This document shows, in pieces, positions 4,724 through 11,659 of a stretch of 12,132 nt of DNA. The notes beneath the pieces were generated by a model that made no database searches, was not told the origin of the DNA, and worked only from the letters and a program-made list of their open reading frames with translations. The stretch's first letter is position 1. Each line of letters begins with the position of its first letter. The translations under genes were made by a program, and so were the position numbers. Origin of the DNA: Methanobacteriota archaeon (GTDB taxonomy: Archaea; JACRDV01); NCBI GenBank assembly GCA_024860865.1, contig JACRDV010000094.1:1-12132 (forward strand), read 5' to 3'.

Positions 4724-5962
4724 CTGGCGAAAATCGAGCAGATTGTTGCAAGAAAAATTTTTGATAGCCGCGGCAATCCAACAATTGAAATCGATGTTTT
4801 AACAAAAAATGGATTTGGCCGTGCAGCTGCCCCCAGCGGGGCGAGTGTTGGGAAGTATGAGGCTGTAGCTTTCCTAGACGGTGGAGTCAACCAAGCTATT
4901 AGAATAGTCAAAAAAAAAGTTGCACCCAAACTAGTTGGCATGAATGTTATTGGTCAAGCAGCAATTGATCATATACTTCGTGAAATTGACAATACTAACA
5001 ATTTTAGCAAAATTGGTGGAAACACAGCCATAGCCGTTTCGTTAGCAGTTGCAAAAGCTGCTGCAAACGCGAGTAGAGTCGCTCTTTTTAAGTATCTAAG
5101 CAAATCTGCAGTTACTATTCCATTCCCCCTTGGAAATATAATCGGCGGTGGAGCGCATGCTGGCGGTAGAACTCCCGATATTCAAGAATTTTTAGTGCTG
5201 CCAGTTGGTGCTAAAAATGTCCGCGATGCAATTCATGCAAATGCTTTAGTTCATAAGAAAACTAGAGAGTTAATTCAAAAAAGTGATCCGCAATTTTCTA
5301 ACGGGAAGGGTGATGAGGGAGCCTGGGCTCCTAATATAAAAAGTGAGACAGCGCTAGAGATTCTTTCAAAAGCGATTGATCAGGTGGGTTTAGAAACTGG
5401 TATTAATATTAAAATTGGTTTAGACGTTGCAGCATCAAGACTTTGGATGAAAAATTATTACCACTACTCACGAGAAAAAAGGAACTTTACGATAGAAGAA
5501 CAGTTGGAGTTCATTCAAAGTCTAATCAAAAGATATTCAATTTACTACGTTGAGGATCCTATAGAGGAAGAAGATTTCATCAATTTTTCAAAGTTAACTA
5601 AAACTGTTGGTTCCAAGACGCTAATTTGTGGCGACGACCTGTTTGCGACAAATATCGAAAGATTAAAAGAAGGAATTAAAAACAAATCAACTAATGCAAT
5701 TTTAATTAAGCCAAATCAAATTGGGACTTTAACTGAGACCATTCAAACAATTGAATTTGCAAAGAAAAACAAAATCATGCCTATTGTATCGCATAGGTCA
5801 GGTGAAACAACTGATGAAAGCATAGCTCACATTGCTGTTGCTTTTGATTGCCCAATAATCAAAACTGGAGTCGTTGGTGGAGAGCGAATTGCCAAACTGA
5901 ATGAATTAATCAGGATTGAAGAAATGACTGGTGCAAAGATGGCGAAGTTGCCAATAAAGTAA
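4724..5962 (+). CDS. eno: Enolase (phosphopyruvate hydratase), CTG start
   Basis: This cytosolic enzyme interconverts 2-phosphoglycerate and phosphoenolpyruvate in glycolysis and gluconeogenesis. Counting from a CTG at 4724 it has 412 residues, close to the usual 410-430. The N-terminal domain has IVARKIFDSRGNPT and PSGASVGKYEA (37-47). The barrel has GGGAHAGGRTPDIQEF (141-156), GDEGAWAPN with E198, metal ligands D234 (GLDVA), E277 (VEDPIEE) and D304 (CGDDLF), catalytic K329 (LIKPNQ) and SHRSGETTDES (356-366). All key residues are present. The first ATG (4940) would delete 72 conserved residues, so it is not the start. Upstream in frame only the CTG fits: GGAGGG lies 6 nt before it and the product then begins like other archaeal enolases. 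It follows rpoK closely in one operon. Confidence 0.93.
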   Translation: MAKIEQIVARKIFDSRGNPTIEIDVLTKNGFGRAAAPSGASVGKYEAVAFLDGGVNQAIRIVKKKVAPKLVGMNVIGQAAIDHILREIDNTNNFSKIGGNTAIAVSLAVAKAAANASRVALFKYLSKSAVTIPFPLGNIIGGGAHAGGRTPDIQEFLVLPVGAKNVRDAIHANALVHKKTRELIQKSDPQFSNGKGDEGAWAPNIKSETALEILSKAIDQVGLETGINIKIGLDVAASRLWMKNYYHYSREKRNFTIEEQLEFIQSLIKRYSIYYVEDPIEEEDFINFSKLTKTVGSKTLICGDDLFATNIERLKEGIKNKSTNAILIKPNQIGTLTETIQTIEFAKKNKIMPIVSHRSGETTDESIAHIAVAFDCPIIKTGVVGGERIAKLNELIRIEEMTGAKMAKLPIK

Positions 5963-6001
5963 TTCTCTTCTCACAGGAACGGATATCAATAGAACAAAAG
6001 A

Positions 6002-6019
6002 TTTTTTCGCTCTTTTTTA
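6002..6019 (+). terminator. T-rich terminator after enolase
   Basis: Two T runs (TTTTTT and CTTTTTT) within 18 bases lie about 40 nt after the enolase stop and just before the S2 promoter. This is the usual U-tract form of archaeal intrinsic termination. Confidence 0.45.
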
Positions 6020-6020
6020 G

Positions 6021-6035
6021 GAGAAAACTTTATAC
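6021..6035 (+). promoter_or_regulatory. BRE/TATA promoter of S2
   Basis: GAGAAAACTTTATAC combines a purine-rich BRE and a TATA core CTTTATAC (6028-6035). Initiation is expected near 6057-6060, leaving a leader of about 30 nt with GGAGG before the ATG at 6089. Confidence 0.6.
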
Positions 6036-6088
6036 GTTTTGAAGAATATTTTAAAAATCTTAAGATATTCTGAATTTGGAGGTTAAAA

Positions 6089-6703
6089 ATGCCTGAGGAA
6101 GAGGTAGTTGTAGAGGGTGCCCTTCTAATACCGCTAGAAAAATACCTTGAAGCAGGTATTCACATAGGCACTCAGCAAAAGACTGGAGATATGGAGCCTT
6201 TCATTTATCGTGTTCGTTCTGATGGATTGTATGTTCTTGATGTGAAGAAAACTGACGAACGAATTAGAGCCGCTGGGAAGCTCCTTTCAAAGTATGACTC
6301 AAAAACAATTCTGGCCGTATCTGCTCGACAATATGGTCAAAAGCCAGTTCATAAATTTGCTGAAATTGTTGGAGCAACTGTTATACCTGGCAGATTTGTC
6401 CCTGGCACTCTAACTAATCCGAGCTTTAAGGGATTCATTGAGCCAGAAATTCTGCTAATTAGTGATCCTAGAGGGGATGCTCAGGCCCTAGAAGAGGCAA
6501 AACAAATTGGAATTCCAGTAATAGGTCTCTGCGATACTAACAGTTCTACTGCGAATATTGACCTGATCATCCCTTGCAACAATAAAGGCCGAAAAGCGTT
6601 AACTCTTGTATATTATTTGCTTGCTAGACAAATTATGCGAGAGCGCAATTTGATACCTGTTGAGGCCGAGCTCAGCGTTCCCATGGAAGCTTTTGAAAGT
6701 TAG
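6089..6703 (+). CDS. rps2: 30S ribosomal protein S2 (uS2)
   Basis: The 204-residue product contains [58 protein letters not shown] and [20 protein letters not shown], the conserved blocks of archaeal uS2 (SA/S0 group). It belongs to the small ribosomal subunit near the mRNA exit side. It starts at the ATG 6089 with GGAGGT at proper spacing and has its own TATA box. The N-terminal acidic stretch PEEEVVVEG is a normal lineage-specific extension. Length is typical. MEMO follows after 44 nt but with a separate TATA box. Confidence 0.97.
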   Translation: MPEEEVVVEGALLIPLEKYLEAGIHIGTQQKTGDMEPFIYRVRSDGLYVLDVKKTDERIRAAGKLLSKYDSKTILAVSARQYGQKPVHKFAEIVGATVIPGRFVPGTLTNPSFKGFIEPEILLISDPRGDAQALEEAKQIGIPVIGLCDTNSSTANIDLIIPCNNKGRKALTLVYYLLARQIMRERNLIPVEAELSVPMEAFES

Positions 6704-6712
6704 CTCAAGAAA

Positions 6713-6720
6713 TTTTAAAT
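6713..6720 (+). promoter_or_regulatory. TATA box of MEMO
   Basis: TTTTAAAT lies about 31 bp before the ATG at 6748 and only about 10 bp after the S2 stop. There is no clear ribosome binding site, so a short-leader or leaderless transcript is likely. Confidence 0.5.
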
Positions 6721-6747
6721 CTTAAGGATTAGCTATTCTTTTCAGGG

Positions 6748-7599
6748 ATGCTCGTGAAGATTAGAAGGCCAGCTGTATCTGGTCAATTTTATTGGTCAGA
6801 CCCCAAAGATCTCCTTGAACAAATTAGCGATTGTTATAAACATATACTTGGTCCAAGAAATTTGCCTGAAACAAAAGCAGGGCCAAGGAAAATTGTTGGG
6901 GCTGTTGCGCCTCATGCAGGTTATATGTACTCCGGCCCAGTGGCGGCCCACACCTATAATGAGCTTGCAGCTGATGGTATACCAGATACTGTTGTAATTA
7001 TTGGTCCAAATCATACGGGCGTAGGTTCAGGCGTTGCTATAATGGTTGAAGGTGCTTGGCAAACGCCATTAGGAACGGTTGAAATCGATTCTGATTTGGC
7101 AAAGCAAATCATAAAGAAAAGTGAAACGATAGATTCAGATGAAACAGCTCACTATTCTGAACATTCAATAGAAGTTCAGCTTCCATTTTTGCAACACATC
7201 TATAATGAAAAGTTCAAGTTCATTCCAATTTGTATGATGATGCAAGATCTAGACACAGCAAGGGAAGTTGGAAAAGCTATTGCTGTAGCTGCTAAAGATA
7301 AAAATGTCGTTATCCTGGCAAGTACAGATTTTACTCATTATGAATCTCAAAAAATTGCTCTTGACAAAGATTTGAAAGCAATCGATGCTATCATTAACTT
7401 AAACGAGACAAAATTAGTTGAGCGAGTTATTGGTTTGAATATATCTATGTGTGGATATGGTCCAGTTGCTGCAATGATTGTTGCTGCTAAAAATTTGCAA
7501 GCTAAAGAAGGTAAATTATTAAAATATGCAACCAGTGGCGACATAACTAATGACTACTCACATGTAGTAGGCTATGGTTCAATTGCGATAAGAAAGTAA
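6748..7599 (+). CDS. MEMO family protein
   Basis: The 283-residue product is a full-length MEMO1/class III extradiol dioxygenase-like fold protein. It starts RRPAVSGQFYWSDP and has APHAGYMYSG with H56, VVIIGPNHTG with H89, YSEHSIEVQLPFLQH with H139, STDFTHYES with H197 and CGYGP with C235. H56, H89 and C235 correspond to the metal-ligand positions described in human MEMO1 (known family data). The reaction in archaea is not established. Genes of this family often sit between rps2 and mevalonate kinase in archaea, as here, which links it by context to isoprenoid or redox metabolism. The ATG at 6748 is used; a GTG at 6754 is a possible alternative. It appears to have its own promoter. A 162-bp gap with T-rich DNA follows. 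Confidence 0.93.
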   Translation: MLVKIRRPAVSGQFYWSDPKDLLEQISDCYKHILGPRNLPETKAGPRKIVGAVAPHAGYMYSGPVAAHTYNELAADGIPDTVVIIGPNHTGVGSGVAIMVEGAWQTPLGTVEIDSDLAKQIIKKSETIDSDETAHYSEHSIEVQLPFLQHIYNEKFKFIPICMMMQDLDTAREVGKAIAVAAKDKNVVILASTDFTHYESQKIALDKDLKAIDAIINLNETKLVERVIGLNISMCGYGPVAAMIVAAKNLQAKEGKLLKYATSGDITNDYSHVVGYGSIAIRK

Positions 7600-7712
7600 G
7601 AAATTCAAACTAAGGAATTTTCTCTATTTTGGCAACCAGAAAAGAAATTTTCAAATATATTTGTTTTATTTATTTCGTATTAAAAACAACATTGTTTAAT
7701 TAAATGACAAAA

Positions 7713-7722
7713 TATTTAAATA
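7713..7722 (+). promoter_or_regulatory. TATA box of the coiled-coil gene pair
   Basis: TATTTAAATA, inside the palindromic AATATTTAAATATT (7711-7724), lies about 45 bp before the ATG at 7762. It predicts a short leader of about 17 nt. The T-rich DNA at 7659-7680 just before it may terminate MEMO transcription. Confidence 0.55.
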
Positions 7723-7761
7723 TTCTTAAAAATTAAACTAAGAACGAAAGTAGCTCGGTTA

Positions 7762-7983
7762 ATGAAAGAGTCCTCTCCAAAGGTGCAAAAAATGCAGGAG
7801 AAAATTGAATATGAAGATGTTATTTTAGGAGAAATAGAAGATTTAAGAAAGAGGATAATTGAACAACGAAAATTGTTAGAGGAGTTACGAGAAAGAATTG
7901 ATACAGAGATGAAATTCGACTTAGAAAAATTAAAAGTTATAGAAAAACTTAGAAAAGAAAGATCAAATTTTATTCCAACTTAA
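7762..7983 (+). CDS. Small coiled-coil protein, unknown function
   Basis: The 73-residue product has no family I recognise. Residues about 20-68 are a continuous charged helix with heptad-like hydrophobic spacing (LGEIEDLRKRIIEQRKLLEE and following), so a dimeric coiled coil is likely. The N-terminus (KESSPKVQKMQ) is polar. No signal, membrane or catalytic motif is visible. No strong ribosome binding site precedes the ATG, but a good TATA box lies 45 bp upstream, consistent with a short-leader message. The next gene starts 26 nt later with a strong AAGGAG, and both proteins are charged coiled coils, so they may act together. They sit between MEMO and mevalonate kinase, which are often neighbours elsewhere, suggesting an insertion. 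Confidence 0.6.
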   Translation: MKESSPKVQKMQEKIEYEDVILGEIEDLRKRIIEQRKLLEELRERIDTEMKFDLEKLKVIEKLRKERSNFIPT

Positions 7984-8009
7984 ATAAGAAAAACAATAAG
8001 GAGAAAAAG

Positions 8010-8276
8010 ATGGTGAGTAAAGAAGAATTAGAAGAGAAATTAAAAGAAGCAAAAACAGTTGAAGAGAAATTAAAAATAATGATTGAAACAGATGAAACTA
8101 TTTTAAAAGAGCTTAAGGAGCAGGGAGAGATGCTTGAAGAGCAAGGGAAAAGACTTGAGGAACAAAGAAAGAGGCTTGAGGCTCTTAGTTTTCAAACAAA
8201 AACCATCAAGGAATTATGGGGACTCTCTGTTGCAGAAAAAGCTATCGCAGCACCAACAAACCCTGGAAATAAATAA
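8010..8276 (+). CDS. Coiled-coil protein, unknown function
   Basis: The 88-residue product starts VSKEELEEKLKEAKTVEEKL and continues into a long helix with a repeated unit EQGEMLEEQGKRLEEQRKRL (about 39-58), an imperfect 7-residue repeat of the form EQxxxLE. This gives an uninterrupted coiled coil of about 60 residues. The tail, about 60-88 (TIKELWGLSVAEKAIAAP), is different: it has a short aromatic and hydrophobic segment that could bind a partner. No known domain is seen. The ATG at 8010 follows AAGGAG at ideal spacing. It is probably cotranscribed with the preceding small coiled-coil gene. Confidence 0.65.
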   Translation: MVSKEELEEKLKEAKTVEEKLKIMIETDETILKELKEQGEMLEEQGKRLEEQRKRLEALSFQTKTIKELWGLSVAEKAIAAPTNPGNK

Positions 8277-8279
8277 TTG

Positions 8280-8382
8280 AAAATCTATTATTAAGTTATT
8301 TATTTGAAATGGTTTGAATCGATTGGGAATTCTTTATACAAAAGAAGACAAAAAGCATAAGTTTTCAAAAATCTATTATTAA
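8280..8382. repeat. Direct repeat AAAATCTATTATTAA, two copies 88 bp apart
   Basis: The 15-mer occurs at 8280-8294 and 8368-8382. Similarity continues more weakly past both copies (T/A-rich then TTTGAAA or TTTTGAAA). The first copy begins 4 bp after the stop of the coiled-coil gene. This could be slippage in AT-rich DNA or a duplication left by insertion. Confidence 0.55.
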
Positions 8383-8426
8383 AATTATTTTGAAAAATTT
8401 CCGTAAGTCTTTATATTTGAACGCAT

Positions 8427-8516
8427 ATGCTTGATATTATCGAAATATTTGGCGTCCGAATGACTTTAGAATTCTTTTTTGACTCGAGGGGTTCTTTTTC
8501 AAAATCTTCGCATTAA
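8427..8516 (+). pseudogene. Possible decayed N-terminus of a winged-helix regulator
   Basis: An ATG at 8427 opens 29 codons reading MLDIIEIFGVRMTLEFFFDS then RGSFSKSSH and TAA. The pattern 'ILxIFGxRxxLxxLxFFLDNPGxF' is common at the start of archaeal winged-helix regulators, with the HTH expected right after. Here the frame stops instead; reading through the stop gives LFFLKLGNNEVEKEK before a second stop at 8571. A TATA-like element 9-18 bp upstream is too close to serve as a normal promoter unless the transcript starts inside. The similarity is short, so this is tentative. Confidence 0.3.
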
Positions 8517-8734
8517 CTCTTTTTCCTAAAGCTCGGTAATAATGAAGTAGAAAAAGAAAAAAGGAAAAAATAAAAGAATATGCGAGTTTTCTAAATTTGT
8601 TCATAATAAAGCGGAATTAAAAAAGCGGTATTATTGGTCACATGATCAATGCCATAAGTTTTTTCTTAATTTTAACATTTTAGTATAAACAAATCTAAAA
8701 TAGCCTACATTTGATATTTAAAAAAGTGAAAGAA

Positions 8735-9751
8735 ATGATAACTAGCTCAGCTCCAGGGAGTGTCAAACTTTTTTCAGAGCATGCTGTAGTTTATAACAGG
8801 CTTGGAATTACTGGGGCATTCGATAAGAGAGCTTATGCAAAAGTTTCTATTTCTGAAAAAAAAGTTAAAATACATTTAAAAGATTTTGGGGTTCAAAAAG
8901 AACTATCTGAAAAAGAAGTTGAAAAAATTTACACATCTATAAAAGAACTAATGAATAGAGAAGCAACCGAAGATATACTAAGGCTAGCTAAGAAAGATAT
9001 CGCTTTGCCACATGTTTTCATTATAGGGAATATTTTTCAAAAATTTGGGTACACCCCACTAAAAATTGAGATTCGATCTGAAATTCCAAGAAAGTCTGGT
9101 CTTGGATCCAGCGCAGCTGTTTTTGTAGCTTTGACTTATGCCATAAATAAAAATCTAAAACTAAAACTAAACAAAGAACAGATTGTAGAATTAGCAAATG
9201 AAGGGGACAAAGTTGTGCATGGAAAACCAAGTGGGGTTGATGTGAATACTTGCTTTTTTGGCGGATATATTAAATTTAAACAGTCTGAAGGCGCAAAACC
9301 TTTGGAAATAAAAACACAAGTACCTTTGGTTATCGCGGATACTGGAGTTTATAAAGATACTGGAACAATGGTTGCAGCTGTAGGAGGATTATATCAAAAA
9401 GACCCGAACGGGACAAACTCCATTTTTGATGAAATGGAAGCAATAGCGGTGAGTGGCTTAAAAGCCTTAAAAAAAGGAAATATTCGGGAATTAGGTGAAC
9501 TAATTAATCAAGCTCAAGATTGCTTGAGAAAATTGGGGGTTTCATCTCCAGAAATAGAGGAATTAATTAAAATTGCAAATAATAATGGGGCTTATGGCGC
9601 AAAATTAACAGGTGCTGGAGGAGGCGGTTGTATAATTGCAATAACAGAGCAACCACAACAGCTTACCAAAATTTTCAATAGATATGGTCACAATGCTTTT
9701 CAAACAAAGTTGGGAGTAAAAGGGGTAAATTCGAAAATCTATACCAGATGA
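8735..9751 (+). CDS. mvk: Mevalonate kinase (GHMP kinase)
   Basis: This cytosolic enzyme phosphorylates mevalonate to 5-phosphomevalonate. From the ATG at 8735 it has 338 residues. GHMP motif 1 is SAPGSVKLFSEHAVVY (5-20). Motif 2 is the ATP loop GLGSSAAV (122-129). GKPSGVDVNT (163-171) carries D169, the likely catalytic base. Motif 3 is KLTGAGGGG (290-298). The start at 8735 puts the first residues directly before motif 1 as in archaeal homologues; in-frame TTG 8711 and GTG 8726 would add unsupported residues. The ribosome binding site is weak. IPK follows after only 4 nt, so both are in one operon with IDI2 and the prenyl synthase. No phosphomevalonate kinase or diphosphomevalonate decarboxylase is present, which suits the archaeal route through isopentenyl phosphate. 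Confidence 0.94.
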   Translation: MITSSAPGSVKLFSEHAVVYNRLGITGAFDKRAYAKVSISEKKVKIHLKDFGVQKELSEKEVEKIYTSIKELMNREATEDILRLAKKDIALPHVFIIGNIFQKFGYTPLKIEIRSEIPRKSGLGSSAAVFVALTYAINKNLKLKLNKEQIVELANEGDKVVHGKPSGVDVNTCFFGGYIKFKQSEGAKPLEIKTQVPLVIADTGVYKDTGTMVAAVGGLYQKDPNGTNSIFDEMEAIAVSGLKALKKGNIRELGELINQAQDCLRKLGVSSPEIEELIKIANNNGAYGAKLTGAGGGGCIIAITEQPQQLTKIFNRYGHNAFQTKLGVKGVNSKIYTR

Positions 9752-9755
9752 GATT

Positions 9756-10541
9756 ATGATTATTTTAAAATTAGGCGGCAGTGTAATAACTTTTAAAGAA
9801 AAGCCCAACACAGCAAATTTCGGCGCCATAAATAGACTTGCAATAGAAATAAAAAGGGCAAACGTTAAACATCTAGTCATAGTCCACGGTGGCGGGTCGT
9901 ACGGGCATATAACAGCCGCGAAATACAAACTCCATCATGGATTTAAAAGACCTGAACAGCTAATTGGAATCGCATTAACTCAGAGAGCAATGCAAGAGCT
10001 GAATAGTTATATCATAAAAGCTTTAGTTTTAAAAAATGTACCAGCTGTTCCAGTTCAACCCTCTGCTTGCACAATTACTGCAAATGGCCGAATAAAGAAG
10101 ATGAATGTTGATCCAATTAAACAACTTTTGAAAAATAATATTGTTCCAGTTTTGTATGGGGATATTGTTCAAGATCTAACTCGTGGATGTGCGATACTTT
10201 CTGGCGATCAAGTTGTCAGCTATTTAGCTCCAAAATTAAGGGCAGAACGGGTAATTCTTGGATCAGATGTTGATGGTGTGTTTAAGTCAGATCCAAGGAT
10301 TAATCCACAAGCAGAATTAATCAAGGAAATTACTCCCAAAACATTCAAACAAATATTTGCAGATATAGGAGGATCGACTAGAACTGATGTTACGGGTGGG
10401 ATGCTAAACAAAATAAAGGAACTTATCATGCTCTCTAAAAGAGGTATTGAATCTGAAATTGTAAATGCGGGCAAACCAAACATAATAAAAAGGACTTTAC
10501 TAGGTGAAAGAGGATTAGGTACAATAATTCATGGTGATTAG
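9756..10541 (+). CDS. ipk: Isopentenyl phosphate kinase
   Basis: This enzyme phosphorylates isopentenyl phosphate to IPP, the last step of archaeal mevalonate pathways. The 261-residue product is an amino-acid-kinase fold protein: IILKLGGSVITFK (2-14), VIVHGGGSYGH (41-51) with the IPK-diagnostic catalytic H51, a substrate region with GFKRPEQLIG, LGSDVDGVFKSDPR and TDVTGGMLNKI for nucleotide binding. The histidine after HGGGS[FY]G separates IPK from aspartate, glutamate and uridylate kinases of the same fold. The ATG lies 4 nt after the MVK stop, and its last codons overlap the IDI2 start by 11 nt, so translation is coupled along the operon. Confidence 0.94.
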   Translation: MIILKLGGSVITFKEKPNTANFGAINRLAIEIKRANVKHLVIVHGGGSYGHITAAKYKLHHGFKRPEQLIGIALTQRAMQELNSYIIKALVLKNVPAVPVQPSACTITANGRIKKMNVDPIKQLLKNNIVPVLYGDIVQDLTRGCAILSGDQVVSYLAPKLRAERVILGSDVDGVFKSDPRINPQAELIKEITPKTFKQIFADIGGSTRTDVTGGMLNKIKELIMLSKRGIESEIVNAGKPNIIKRTLLGERGLGTIIHGD

Positions 10542-11658
10542 TTTGCCAGAAAAATTCCTAACCAGCAAAAGAAAATTCGAACATATTGAGATTTGCTTAA
10601 AACATAATGTTAAAATGCGCGAGAAAAGTACTGGATTTGAGGATGTAGAGTTTATTCATAGGTCATTACCTGAGATCAATAAGCACGAAATTGAAACATC
10701 AATTGACTTTTTGGGGCATACGTTGAATGCTCCGATTATTATTGCTGGTATGACTGGCGGACATCCAGTTGCAAAGAAAATAAATGCCGAACTTGCAAAA
10801 GCAGCTCAAGACTTGTCAATTGGAATGGGTATTGGAAGCCAAAGAGCTGCAATTGAAAATCCAAGTTTAGCCTATACATATGAAATTGCCAGAAAAGTCG
10901 CTCCTGATATTTTTTTGATTGCTAACCTCGGTGCACCTCAGCTTGTAAAAGGATATAGTATTGATGAGGCAAAAAAGGCTGTAAAGATGATTGATGCAGA
11001 TGCTCTTGCAATCCATCTAAATCCGCTTCAGGAGGCTCTTCAATCAGAAGGGGAAATTGAAGCACGAGGTTATTTAAAAAATATCCAAAGGATTGCTAAA
11101 GAACTTGATGTTCCAGTGATTGCAAAAGAAACTGGTGCTGGAATTTCAGGAGAAGATGCTTTGCTATTAAAAAAAGCTGGAGTAGCAGCCATAGATATCG
11201 GAGGTGCCGGCGGAACTAGTTGGTCAGGTGTTGAATCAATAAGAGCAAAAAACAGAGGAGACAAACTCGGCGAAGAGCTAGGAAAAACTTATTGGGATTG
11301 GGGAATTCCAACTGCTGTTTCTACTGTGGAAGTTGCAGAAGCAGTTGGAAACTACTTGAAAATAATTGCAACAGGTGGAATAAGGAGTGGGCTTGATGTT
11401 GCAAAAGCACTAGCACTGGGAGCTGATGCAGCAGGGGTTGCGCTGCCATTCTTAAGCCCAGCCTATAAAGAAGGAGCTAGAGCTGTAATTTTGAAATTAA
11501 AGCAGATGATCGAAGAGCTCAGAGTTGCGATGTTTCTCGTTGGAGCTAGAAATATTTCAGAGCTAAAGCAAAGTAATGTAGTTGTGGTAGGAAAAACTGC
11601 TGATTGGTTAAAAGCGCGAGGCATTAATTTAGTAAAATTATCAAAGAGGAGAAAATAA
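10531..11658 (+). CDS. fni: Type 2 isopentenyl-diphosphate delta-isomerase
   Basis: This FMN- and Mg-dependent enzyme interconverts IPP and DMAPP. The 375-residue product is a TIM barrel with all family blocks: RKFEHIEICL, APIIIAGMTGGH (68-78), GIGSQRAAIE (101-109), AIHLNPLQEAL with H162, N164, Q167 and E168 (substrate and Mg binding), VIAKETGAGIS (196-205), DIGGAGGTSW, ATGGIRSGLDVAKAL (FMN phosphate) and AGVALPFL. Length is slightly above the usual 340-370. The ATG at 10531 overlaps the IPK end by 11 nt; the N-terminal VISLPEKFL may be a small extension. The prenyl synthase starts right after its stop. Confidence 0.95.
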   Translation: MVISLPEKFLTSKRKFEHIEICLKHNVKMREKSTGFEDVEFIHRSLPEINKHEIETSIDFLGHTLNAPIIIAGMTGGHPVAKKINAELAKAAQDLSIGMGIGSQRAAIENPSLAYTYEIARKVAPDIFLIANLGAPQLVKGYSIDEAKKAVKMIDADALAIHLNPLQEALQSEGEIEARGYLKNIQRIAKELDVPVIAKETGAGISGEDALLLKKAGVAAIDIGGAGGTSWSGVESIRAKNRGDKLGEELGKTYWDWGIPTAVSTVEVAEAVGNYLKIIATGGIRSGLDVAKALALGADAAGVALPFLSPAYKEGARAVILKLKQMIEELRVAMFLVGARNISELKQSNVVVVGKTADWLKARGINLVKLSKRRK

Positions 11659-11659
11659 C

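Larger units (their letters stand above)
8277..8734. other. AT-rich gap with repeats, decayed gene start and mevalonate kinase promoter
   Basis: No intact gene lies here. The stretch holds a 15-bp direct repeat, a TATA-like CTTTATATTT (8409-8418) followed by a short broken winged-helix start, an imperfect palindrome TTGGTCACATGATCAA (8634-8649) and a TATA candidate TTTAGTATAA (8679-8688) for mevalonate kinase. Confidence 0.5.
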
